Assembly: GCA_030849075.1 (NCBI GenBank)
Contig: JASAOO010003523.1
Span: 28,426 to 92,425, forward strand
Origin: Zelonia costaricensis
Taxonomy: Eukaryota > Euglenozoa > Kinetoplastea > Trypanosomatida > Trypanosomatidae
DNA: 64,000 nt
Reading direction: 5' to 3'
Positions 55,575-64,000 of this stretch are shown one piece after another. The position numbers and the translations under genes were made by a program. Within the stretch, counting starts at the first letter, position 1; every line of letters begins with the position of its first letter. The notes under the pieces were generated by a model. The model was not told where the DNA came from, ran no database searches, and was given only the letters and a program-made list of their open reading frames with translations.

Positions 55575-57626
55575 ATGACGATCTCCGGCTCTCCCACCAC
55601 CACGGTGGCTGCAGCGAAGCCCCGTGAGCGAAAGGCGAAGATCACGCCACTGCCTATCCGTCAGCTTGTCGCCATGACGTTCGTCATTGTGAATGAGAGC
55701 ATCTGCTCGACGATGCTGATGCCGTTTGTCGGCCCCTACGTCGCGTTCATGCGTGGCGTCCCAGTCAACGAGGCTGGCTACTTTTCTGGCCTGATGGTTG
55801 GCATGTTCATGATTGGCCAGGTCGTGAGCGCCAAGTCGTGGGGCCGCCTCAGCGACAGGTACGGCCGTCGCTTCCCACTCGTCAGCGGCCTCTTCACCAG
55901 CGGGCTGATGATGCTCGGTTTTGGGCTCAGCACAAATGTGTGGTTGTGCGCCACGTTCCGCTTCTTCCACGGCCTCTTCAACGGCAACATCCTCGTCGCC
56001 AAGACGATGATGGCTGACATCACGGACAAGACAAACCAAGCTGGCGGCTTCTCCTTCATGAGCTTGTGCAACGCGTTTGGCTTTCTCATCGGCCCGGCGC
56101 TTGGCGGCCTGCTCTACGACCCGGCGCACTCAGACGGCCTCACCTGGGCTCACGTCTCCGAAACCGGCTTTCTTGGCACCCACCCTGCCTTCCTCCCGAG
56201 TCTGGTCGTCTTCATCTACACGAACATGGGCATGGTGGTGTGCACCATCTTTGTGCAGGAGTCGAACCCGCACGCGCAGCCGCTGCCGAGTCTCCTACGA
56301 CTCCTCTACCCCTGCATGTGGTACAAGTCCGCGCCTTTTGTGCTGCCACCGATCCAGTACGAAACTGAGGACGAGGACGAGACCGGGGAGGACAGCGGCA
56401 GCGCGCAAGCACTGTGCATCCAGAACAAGTCCGGCTCCGACTCCCCTTCCCAAGAAGGTGGCAAGCGCGGCAGCGAGGGCGGGACGCCGCGGGCACGGGG
56501 TGCTGCCGATGCAGCGCTTGTCAGCACGTCGAGCTCCAAGCTGAACGGCGGCCCAGCAGCGCCGCCGTTCTCGCCGGTCAACTTCGAAGACGACCGCCGC
56601 TTCGACCACGTCCTCGTCGAGGAGCTCATTGTGCTGCCCGTGGGCAGGCGGCACGCACGGCGCGATACCAGCAGTGTTCAGGGCGGGGGCACTGACGACG
56701 ACGACGGTGTCGGTAGCACCCGCTCGTCGCGGGGCAGCGCGTCCGTCACTAGCTCACGCCGCGCGTCAACCATGGCGCGCGAGGAACGGACGACGACGAC
56801 GCAGCGTGTCGTGACGGTGCACGTGCCCGGGAGCGCCGCCGCGGCGGCGCCGGCCCCGACGATGAAGCTGAGCGACGCCTCGGAGGAGGCGCAGGAGACT
56901 CCCAGTCCGTCCGCCGCATCGGGGGAGTCGACGGAGCCGACGGAGCCGGCGGCGCCGGTCGTCACAAAGTTTGGCTACCGCGAGGCGTTTACGATTCCGC
57001 AGACCCGCTTTATGCTCACGCAGTACATGGTGCTGTGCGGCATGGACACTGTCTTGATCTGCTTTCCGCTGTTTGCCGTGGCCACCGTGGCCGCTGGTGG
57101 GTTGGGCCTAAGCGCGAGCCAGGTGAGCTACATTCTGCTGGCGAACAGTGTGCCGTGCTTGGCCGCCAACGTGCTGTTCCGGATTGTGGAGCGGAAGTAC
57201 ACGAACAAGATGGGCCTGTTCCGCGTCGGTGTGGCGACCGCGAGTGTGGCCGCATTGCTTCTGCCCTTGACGTCCTACACCGGACAGGGCTGGTGGATCT
57301 ACCCGCTTGTATTCACGTGCACGGCTACGCGGCAGGTGTGTGTGTCGTGGTGCTACAGCCTCAACACCATGCTGACGGCCCGCGCAGCCCCGCCTGGGCA
57401 CGTCGGCTCCATCATGGGCATCAATCAGTCCTGCGGAGCCCTCGTGCGTGGCATGATGCCGCTCGTGTCCGCGCCGCTGTTCGCGTGGTCGATCAGCGGC
57501 CATCACGTGATCCCCTTCAACCACGTCTTCGTGTTCTTCATCTCGGCCTCGGGCTTTCTTCTGTGCTGGTGGCGCTCGTACGCGATTCGCAGCAACAGCG
57601 AGGGGCGACTGGAAATGGTCTCCTGA
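55575..57626 (+). CDS. Major facilitator transporter B (DHA1/ZIFL-like)
   Basis: 683 aa, 12 predicted helices. It shares with transporter C an N-terminal ITPLPIRQLVAMTFVIVNES (23-42), the MFS motif GRLSDRYGRRFP (90-101), and FFHGLFNGNILVAKTMMADI (130-149). Residues 89-154 are almost identical to transporter C. The helix-5 motif is GPALGGLLYDPAHS. A long cytosolic loop (about 228-464) contains acidic (ETEDEDETGEDSG), Ser/Gly and Thr-rich parts and the motif EDDRRFDHVLVEEL (near 337-350); the C-half starts with FGYREAFTIPQTR. The conserved APPGHVGSIMGINQSCGA lies in the last third. Substrate unknown; export by proton antiport is plausible. Second member of the tandem array. Confidence 0.87.
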   Translation: MTISGSPTTTVAAAKPRERKAKITPLPIRQLVAMTFVIVNESICSTMLMPFVGPYVAFMRGVPVNEAGYFSGLMVGMFMIGQVVSAKSWGRLSDRYGRRFPLVSGLFTSGLMMLGFGLSTNVWLCATFRFFHGLFNGNILVAKTMMADITDKTNQAGGFSFMSLCNAFGFLIGPALGGLLYDPAHSDGLTWAHVSETGFLGTHPAFLPSLVVFIYTNMGMVVCTIFVQESNPHAQPLPSLLRLLYPCMWYKSAPFVLPPIQYETEDEDETGEDSGSAQALCIQNKSGSDSPSQEGGKRGSEGGTPRARGAADAALVSTSSSKLNGGPAAPPFSPVNFEDDRRFDHVLVEELIVLPVGRRHARRDTSSVQGGGTDDDDGVGSTRSSRGSASVTSSRRASTMAREERTTTTQRVVTVHVPGSAAAAAPAPTMKLSDASEEAQETPSPSAASGESTEPTEPAAPVVTKFGYREAFTIPQTRFMLTQYMVLCGMDTVLICFPLFAVATVAAGGLGLSASQVSYILLANSVPCLAANVLFRIVERKYTNKMGLFRVGVATASVAALLLPLTSYTGQGWWIYPLVFTCTATRQVCVSWCYSLNTMLTARAAPPGHVGSIMGINQSCGALVRGMMPLVSAPLFAWSISGHHVIPFNHVFVFFISASGFLLCWWRSYAIRSNSEGRLEMVS

Positions 57627-58290
57627 GGGAGTCACGGCACGGTCGACCCAACAGACGGTGCCGATGCTCATTCCTCTTTGACTCGTGGGAAGCCTCTTCC
57701 CTCTCCCTTCCCGTCTTTTCGTGCTCATGCGGTCATGGGACATTCACTGAATGCCCTCTGCAGTTTCTGCGAAAAAAAGAATGGCGGTTTGCCTCCCCCT
57801 CCCCCCTTTTGTTGCCTCTGTTCGCGTGCTTTCTTGTCGCTTTACTAGAAAAAAAAATGTTGATCGTGCTTTTGTGGTGTTGATGTTTCAGTTGCGTTAC
57901 TTGACCCCCCCACTTTTTTCCCCAGTTTGTTTTGTCTGTTTGTGTGCGTGTCTGTGTACTGTCAATTTGTGCTTTTTGTAGGTCTGGCGCGCATTCAGAT
58001 TCCTATTGGCCTTCTTCACTGCTCGCCGTGGTTCTGGCGAGGTGTGAAATGCCTCGTTGTGCTCTTCCCCTTTCCCTTTCATTTTTTGCCTTTCCCCCAC
58101 GAACCAAGTGTGGACTCCTCTTTTGGGGGGCTTTCTCCATCCGAGGCACTCAACTCTTCACTCTTCGCTGTAACCTCCGAAAACGCAAGCGCAACGGATG
58201 TGCCTTTACAAGCCCCCCCCCCCCGCTCTGTTCCTTGTGTACGTCTCAACGCTTTCGACCTCTGCGCTAGCCCGCTGCACTTTTTTCTCC

Positions 58291-58294
<4 letters not shown>

Positions 58295-58321
<27 letters not shown>
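58295..58321. repeat. (TG)n microsatellite
   Basis: Thirteen uninterrupted TG units in the spacer between transporters B and C. Confidence 0.9.
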
Positions 58322-61039
58322 CACCGCCAGGCCGTGCGCGCTTCTTCGAACAGGGGCTACAGCCCGTCGCGTATACGCCTTTCGCCGTGTTTTCCTGATA
58401 TCATTCGTAAAGGATTTCTCCTTCGTTTTATCCCTTTCCTCGATCGCCACGCTTGTGTTGTGTCTCGTGATGTGACCAGGAACGGAAAAGGAGGGGGGCG
58501 GGCGGTTGTCCGCAGCCCTGCACAAGGGAGTCCCCTCCCTTCCTGTTCACTATTCGGTCAAAAACCGGCTTCTACCGCGCCTTTGCATTACCGGCTTTCC
58601 CCAGAGCCGTGCCTTAGCGTGGGTCTCAAGCGACCCCAGGTTGCATCACAGTCGCACTGCTCGCTCTGTCACCCGTGTTTCTCGATTCTGTGGTGGATTG
58701 TGTGTTTGCTTCTGCTTGTGCGCGTGTGCCCGTCCGTCGGCAACGACTCGTTTTTTTCTCCCCCGATGGCGGGGGTGCGGTACGTACGACGCGGCGCTCC
58801 TGTGAGTGTATCTGCCGAACCGCATATGTTGTTTCCCTGTCCTCGTCAGTTTGTGTTCACGCAGCCTCTCTGGGGGTCGCCGGTCATCGTAACTCTACCT
58901 CCCTGCCGCCCCTCCCCCCTCTTCTTCGTTTTTCTCTTGTCTTCTACGACGCGGCTGCGTCTTCTATTATTTGTGTACGAGGCTGGGGCTTTCTCGGTTG
59001 ACGATCCCCGCGGCTGCGGTGGCGTCGACCGGGCGAGTGCTCGTCTTTCTAGACGCAGTGCGAGTCAAGTCGCAAAACAGGGTATCAGGGCTCGCCACGC
59101 TGACTGCCCACTTTTCTTTTGCACTTCCCGCACTTCACGACCCTGTAGCCGGCACCCAAATCACGAGCTGTCTTCCCTTTTCGAACTCCTCCACCGCTCC
59201 CCCGGCACACTACACATGAGAAGGATGATGAGACACGCTAAATGACCGTCGTGTGAAGTGGTACGACGAAGGCAAAGCTCGTCCCTCCGCTGCAGTGCTC
59301 GCCTTGCAATAGCCTTTTGCGGTCTCCCGCCTCACCACTGCCATCGCTGCACACGCACAACTTACGGTGCGCTTGCGCCAACCCCCACTGTTGAAGCTAA
59401 ACCAATACAGAGATGACATGTAAGACCCAAACAGATGCTGAAGGGAAAGCCACAAGGTGTACCACGAATTTCCCTATAACGGTGGCGCCGGCTCTCGCCA
59501 CCGCGCGTGTGAAGAAGGGTGTTTGTGTCCACTCACCAGTGCGCCGCTCAGACCGCCTTTGTCGCCCTCCTCCCCCCCCCCGTTGCCGGAACTCGGAGGA
59601 TGGCCACGTGAAGCGTGATCCGTGCACAGACGGTTACTCTGCGTTTGCAATCCACAACTCTGCACCCCCACCCTTGCCGCTGCTTCTGTCTACTCCTGAG
59701 TGCCATCTCCTTCCTACGTTGCTGCCGGCTGCAAATCTAATCCACCGCGGGTCTACTGATGTGACGTCACACGCCTGCCAACGTTAAACGTGCGCCAGGA
59801 AAACAACACAACCACATTCTACCAAGCACCACCCGGTGCAGTTACCGCCTCGCTTTTGCGTCCACTCTCCCGTGAGGTACCAGCGCCCTTGTGTAGCGTC
59901 CCGCTCGCGTCCAGCTGCACGTCACCGTGGCTTTTGGTTTAGCGCGTGGAAGCGCGCCGCACTCACAGTCCCGCACTCATTATTTTTGCCTTGCTCTCCG
60001 CGCCACGTTCATACGTAGCAGACAACCCCTCCCCCCATCCCCCCCTCCGCACACCCCTTTCCGTGGTTAACATCGGTTTACGCTTGTGTGTTCTTCGTGC
60101 CGCATCGTGGCAGACTCACAGCGTCTCCACCGAACTCAAACGCCAGCACTCTTTTCTGCTCTCACTGCTCTTTGTCTTTACGTCTGTGTGCGTGCTGGCG
60201 CCCTGCTCCACCAGATCCTTCTTGTTCAACCCGTTTTTCCCTGCGTGGAAAGCAGCAACCGCACTGCCTTCTATTACACCCTCCTGTGCCTCAGTGCCTC
60301 CACCGACACACAGACACCGATTTGGGCCCACACAGACCCACGCCTCGCTGCGTCGGTCGAGCTGCTCTACAGTACCGCACATCGGTAGAGTCGCTTTCTC
60401 TTCTCTGGCTCGTGCCCGGCTGCGCTGCCGTCTAACTAAACTTGAACTCCCCCAGAGCTTTTCCTCCCTCTTCCTTCCTCCTCTAGCCCATATCGCTTTT
60501 TGTTTTTCAGTGTGTGCGTGACACTCGCTTCGACGGGCTCTAAATGTGATCGGCCTGACTGCGCAGCCTTGTCACCGACTTTCTACCAGAGTTGGAAAAG
60601 GCAAGCATCTACGCAGGTTGTTTAGACGGTGCTAGCGTTTTCTTTTTGTTTCCCAGCTCTCCCTCCCGTCTCCTGCTGATTCGCGTATTTGTTTTTTTTT
60701 TGTTTGTGCAACCTGTCCGGCTGGTTGGTTTCTGCACCGAGATCAGAACAGAGCGCCCGTGGTTGCGGTGTCGCTCACATTGTGTTTTTTTTTTCTTCTG
60801 TTGTTCTCCACACTGCCGAACTTCAGTGTTGTCTGCACATACCACTGCTGACTCTGCTGTTGTCGTGCCCTCTTGTTTTTTCTGTGGTACTTTTGCGCTA
60901 CCGTTTCTGTTTTCCGTTTCCCGCTCTCGCTTTTCCGATTTGTCGTGGTGGTTTACGGCTGCTTTTGTCACAGCGGCGATCTCCTGTTGTTGTTTATTTT
61001 GGTGTGTGTGTGTGTGGGTGGGTGGCTGTTGACGCGACG

Positions 61040-61095
61040 GTCTTCGCTCCTTCTTTTTTCACGCGTCTTCACCGCTTCTCGGCTTTACGGCACAG
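61040..61095 (+). promoter_or_regulatory. Candidate spliced-leader acceptor for transporter C
   Basis: A T/C tract (61040-61080) then GGCTTTACGGCACAG, with AG at 61094-61095; 93-nt 5' UTR. Several later AGs exist but lack a good tract. Confidence 0.45.
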
Positions 61096-61188
61096 AGGCG
61101 GAGGTACCGTGCTGCGCCGCCGCTTCTCGCCAAAGAAGAAAGAGGCGCAAAACAGTAACTTCTCAAGAAAGGTACTGACGTGGTGGGA

Positions 61189-63294
61189 ATGGCCACGGTG
61201 CGATCGGGCGAGATGACGGAGAAGGCGAGCACATCCGTGCCGGTGGCGGGCACGGAGATGGAGGTGCCCGACGGCGAGAATCGCGAGGTCGAGCACGAGC
61301 GTCGCCTCCACAAGGTCACGCCGCTCCCGCTGGACCAGATGGTGCCGATGACGTTCGTGCTCCTCAACGAGAGTATCTGTGCCACCATGCTGCTCCCCTT
61401 CGTGGGGCTGCTCGTAGCGCACCTCAAAGACGTCCCCGTCGAGGCCGCCGGCTACGACTCGGGCACGCTCATTGGCGTCTTTATGCTCGGCCAGGTCGTG
61501 AGCTCCCGAATGTGGGGTCGCCTTAGCGACCGGTACGGCCGTCGCTTCCCGCTTGTGTGCGGCCTCTTCACGAGCGGGCTGATGATGCTCGGCTTCGGGC
61601 TCAGCACCAACGTCTGGGTCTGTGCGCTGTTCCGCTTCTTTCACGGCCTCTTCAACGGCAATGTGATGGTCGCCAAGACGATGATGGCTGACATCACGGA
61701 CAAGACGAACGCCGCGAAGGGGTTCGCCTTCGTGAGCCTGTGCTACGGCATCGGCATTCTCATCGGCCCCACCCTTGGCGGCCTGCTCTACGACCCGGCG
61801 CACTCCTCGGCGCTGCAGTGGATGCACATAAGTGAGGACAGCATCTTCAGCCGGCGACCGGCCCTCCTGCCGAGTTTGGTGATCTTCATCTACTCCAACA
61901 TCGGCATGCTCGTGTGCACTTTTTTTGTGCAGGAGTCGAACCCGCACGCGCAGCCGCTGCCGATACTCCTGCGGTACCTGTACCCCTGCTTCTGGCGCGA
62001 GCCGCGCATGTTCGTGCACCCGAGTCTCCGCAAAGACACCAACCTCGAGGCGACGAGCGCCACCTCGACGGTGTCGCCGACGGCGAGCAACTTGAACGGG
62101 GTCGAGATGGGCAGTGGGGAGTCCAGCGGCGACGACATACTCTCCATTCGGTCAGCTGAGCGGCTGGTGCGCAACGTGGCCATGACGAGCGCCGTCCCGT
62201 CGATGTGCATCGCGTCGCCCGTCTTGCGCGAGGACCCGCGCTTCGACCACATCGTGGTCGCCGAGAGCCTCGCTTGCGCGACGGAGCGGGGCAGTCCCGT
62301 GACACCACGCTACGGCATGAGCCACCCGGCGTGCCAGACGCGGGCTTCTCGCGAAGACGACCCCGAAACGGCGGACGGCAGCACGTCTGCTATCCGCGAG
62401 AAGAGCGGCACGCCGCGCGGCGCCGATAAGGCCAGCGCGCCTGCCGTGATGGCAAGCGCAGCCGACGAGGAGGGCCAGCTGTTCAGCGTGGAGGCGGAGG
62501 ACGGGCCTGCGGCCCAGACGATGGAGACTGGCACCGCGGGGCAGGAGCACTTCGGCTACGTGCAGGCGCTGCAGAACCCCGTCACGCGGACGATGCTCGT
62601 GCTGTACATGCTGCTCAATGTCGCGGATATGACGGTGCAGGAGATTCTGCCGCTGTGGGCCATCGCCGGTGTCGCAAAGGGTGGCTTGGGCTTTGGGGCC
62701 GACAAGGTGGGTTACATCCTCTTCACGAACAGCGTGCCGTGTGTGGTGTCCAACCTGCTCTTCCACACCGCATGCACACGCTTTGAGGACAAGCTCGTGC
62801 TGTTCCGTCACTCCATCATGATGTCCGGCGCTGCCGTGATGGTGCTGCCGCTCATCTCCTACTTGGAGCTGGGCTGGTTTCTGTTTCCGGCCATCGTTCT
62901 GTGCACCAGCGTGCGTCAGTTTTTTGCGTCGTGGTACTACGGCCTTGTCACGATGCTGACAGCCCACTCGGCACCACCGTCGCACATGGGGTCGGTCATG
63001 GGTATCAACCAGTCCTGCGGCGCCGCGATGCGGGCCCTCGTCCCGTTTGTCGTGACGCCGCTCTTTGCCTGGTCCATCACGAGCGACCACCCCTTCCCCT
63101 TCGACCACGTCTTTGTCTTCTTCCTCTCTGGCGGCGTCTTCGCCGTCTCGTACGTCTACTCCGCCGCCGTGCGCACCGTCGCGGACGGCTCTGTGGAGAT
63201 GGTGGAGCGGCACTGGGGCTGCATTGGAGCGGCCGTGGAGTCGGTGCGTGAGCGGTTTCGCCACCCGCGCGGCGGCAGCACGACGCCGTCTTAG
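61189..63294 (+). CDS. Major facilitator transporter C (DHA1/ZIFL-like)
   Basis: 701 aa from the ATG at 61189; the frame is open from a GTG at 61180. It has the same plan as transporter B: a basic N-terminal tail with VTPLPLDQMVPMTFVLLNES (43-62), GRLSDRYGRRFP (110-121), FFHGLFNGNVMVAKTMMADI (150-169), GPTLGGLLYDPAHS, and FVQESNPHAQPLP identical in DNA over about 40 bases to transporter B. The cytosolic loop (about 247-454) is shorter in acids but keeps REDPRFDHIVVAESL (near 346-360); the C-half starts with FGYVQALQNPVTR and carries APPSHMGSVMGINQSCGA. The C-terminal tail is basic. Last member of the array in this window. Substrate unknown. Confidence 0.87.
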   Translation: MATVRSGEMTEKASTSVPVAGTEMEVPDGENREVEHERRLHKVTPLPLDQMVPMTFVLLNESICATMLLPFVGLLVAHLKDVPVEAAGYDSGTLIGVFMLGQVVSSRMWGRLSDRYGRRFPLVCGLFTSGLMMLGFGLSTNVWVCALFRFFHGLFNGNVMVAKTMMADITDKTNAAKGFAFVSLCYGIGILIGPTLGGLLYDPAHSSALQWMHISEDSIFSRRPALLPSLVIFIYSNIGMLVCTFFVQESNPHAQPLPILLRYLYPCFWREPRMFVHPSLRKDTNLEATSATSTVSPTASNLNGVEMGSGESSGDDILSIRSAERLVRNVAMTSAVPSMCIASPVLREDPRFDHIVVAESLACATERGSPVTPRYGMSHPACQTRASREDDPETADGSTSAIREKSGTPRGADKASAPAVMASAADEEGQLFSVEAEDGPAAQTMETGTAGQEHFGYVQALQNPVTRTMLVLYMLLNVADMTVQEILPLWAIAGVAKGGLGFGADKVGYILFTNSVPCVVSNLLFHTACTRFEDKLVLFRHSIMMSGAAVMVLPLISYLELGWFLFPAIVLCTSVRQFFASWYYGLVTMLTAHSAPPSHMGSVMGINQSCGAAMRALVPFVVTPLFAWSITSDHPFPFDHVFVFFLSGGVFAVSYVYSAAVRTVADGSVEMVERHWGCIGAAVESVRERFRHPRGGSTTPS

Positions 63295-64000
63295 CCGACC
63301 GGATGGTGGGGGAGGGGGTAGGTTGCAGCCGTCGGCGAGGCGGTGAGCGCACTGTTGTCGAGGGTATGGCTGCAGGAGACAGAAGCGGAATATGTAACTC
63401 GAACAGGTGCAGCCCGAAAGAGGTGTGTGGCTGTGTTGCGACGAGTGTGCGTGTGTGCATCTTGCTTTCTCATGTTAACGCTATCGTGTTTCCGGTAAAG
63501 TGAGCTACGTGAGCAGACTCCTGGCGGCGACGACAAAAAAACAAGTGAGGAACACACGAAGACTCACACCTGCCACGAGCCGCTCACGAAGTGACACCGC
63601 CGTTTCTGAAAGCGGCGAACCTCGCGGCTATGAAGCGCATCGCATATGCATCGCTGGCGGAGGCGTAACGCCATGCACAGCCGGATCGAACACGCCATGG
63701 GCGGACAGCTCAAGTCGCAGCGAAGCTGTTCGCTCTGTGCCATCACGTTGCGCGTTGAACTGCGGTGATGTCTCCTCCTCCACTTCCTGCTCCACCCTCC
63801 GCTGTGCGCCTGTATCTTCTCTGGTGGCCGTGCGCGCGTGTGCGCTCCTTTGGCATAACACACTCACACACATTCCTCTGCCGCGCGTGTTCGCACTTGC
63901 CGCCCCGTGCCTTCCTCCTCCCCGTCCTCCGTCACACACGAACACACGCACGAAGCTGTGCATGAGCATCACCTGCCTGTACTCTCCTCGCCACCCCGCC
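63295..64000. other. 3' flank of transporter C
   Basis: No credible gene in the remaining 0.7 kb. It contains a G-rich patch just after the stop, a short A-run near 63534, and CA/CAC-rich sequence at about 63860-63960, and is probably 3' UTR and spacer. Confidence 0.55.

Larger units (their letters stand above)
57627..61188. other. Long spacer between transporters B and C, 3.6 kb
   Basis: The longest gene-free stretch in the window. It is T/C-rich, with a GT microsatellite at 58295-58321, C-runs near 58207-58217 and 59572-59581, and T-runs near 60691 and 60786. No frame has a recognisable domain. It may hold very long UTRs, a non-coding RNA, or the remains of a lost paralogue that I cannot detect by eye. 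Confidence 0.5.

Noticed and set aside
58298..59245. 315-codon + strand frame in the transporter B-C spacer
   Set aside because: It starts in a TG microsatellite, has no domain, and its composition is that of T/C-rich UTR.

Overview
The window looks like nuclear DNA of a trypanosomatid of the Leishmania/Leptomonas/Crithidia type (Leishmaniinae). I infer this from 20 intronless genes that all read on the + strand, strong GC bias at third codon positions (which creates long antisense shadow ORFs), pyrimidine tracts followed by AG upstream of almost every start codon (the spliced-leader trans-splicing signal), and spacers full of CA/GT, AT and homopolymer runs. It reads as the interior of one polycistronic directional gene cluster. 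I see no strand switch, tRNA, rRNA, transposon or CRISPR array.

Layout: (1) 1-12 kb: the 3' part of a TrmA-like RNA methyltransferase fused to a P-loop kinase-like domain, a TPR protein with a mitochondrial-looking N-terminus, a DENN-domain protein, and a large PPR protein. (2) 12.8-21.1 kb: a TYW4-type wybutosine enzyme (LCMT + kelch + JmjC) and, after a 2.7 kb gene-free stretch, a dolichol kinase. (3) 21.1-22.5 kb: a spacer with a single N flanked by a perfect 81-bp duplication, which is almost certainly an unresolved contig join. (4) 22.5-37.5 kb: a coiled-coil protein, a PARG with an N-terminal PIP-box, a Tctex-type dynein light chain, a protein with two CxxC pairs, a degenerate SpoU/TrmH-type protein, and TRAPPC1/Bet5. 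(5) 38.2-49.3 kb: a pseudokinase, a small basic protein, the Paf1-complex subunit Leo1, a selenocysteine lyase-like NifS protein with a basic nuclear-type signal, and an unrecognised protein. (6) 51.2-63.3 kb: three tandem major-facilitator transporters with unusually long spacers of 2.4-3.6 kb.

Functionally the genes are mixed, as expected for trypanosomatid clusters, where neighbours are co-transcribed but not functionally grouped. RNA modification and mitochondrial RNA/ribosome factors recur (TrmA-like, TYW4, PPR, SpoU-like). The transporter array is the only true paralogous family. The most interesting points are the TrmA/P-loop fusion with an altered SAM site, the intact JmjC iron triad in TYW4, the PARG PIP-box, the clean HRD-to-CRS pseudokinase, the motif-poor SpoU-fold protein, a short motif kept in the otherwise divergent cytosolic loop of the transporters, and several genes whose nearest spliced-leader acceptor lies 0-18 nt from the ATG. 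All family assignments come from reading motifs by eye; no database search was run.
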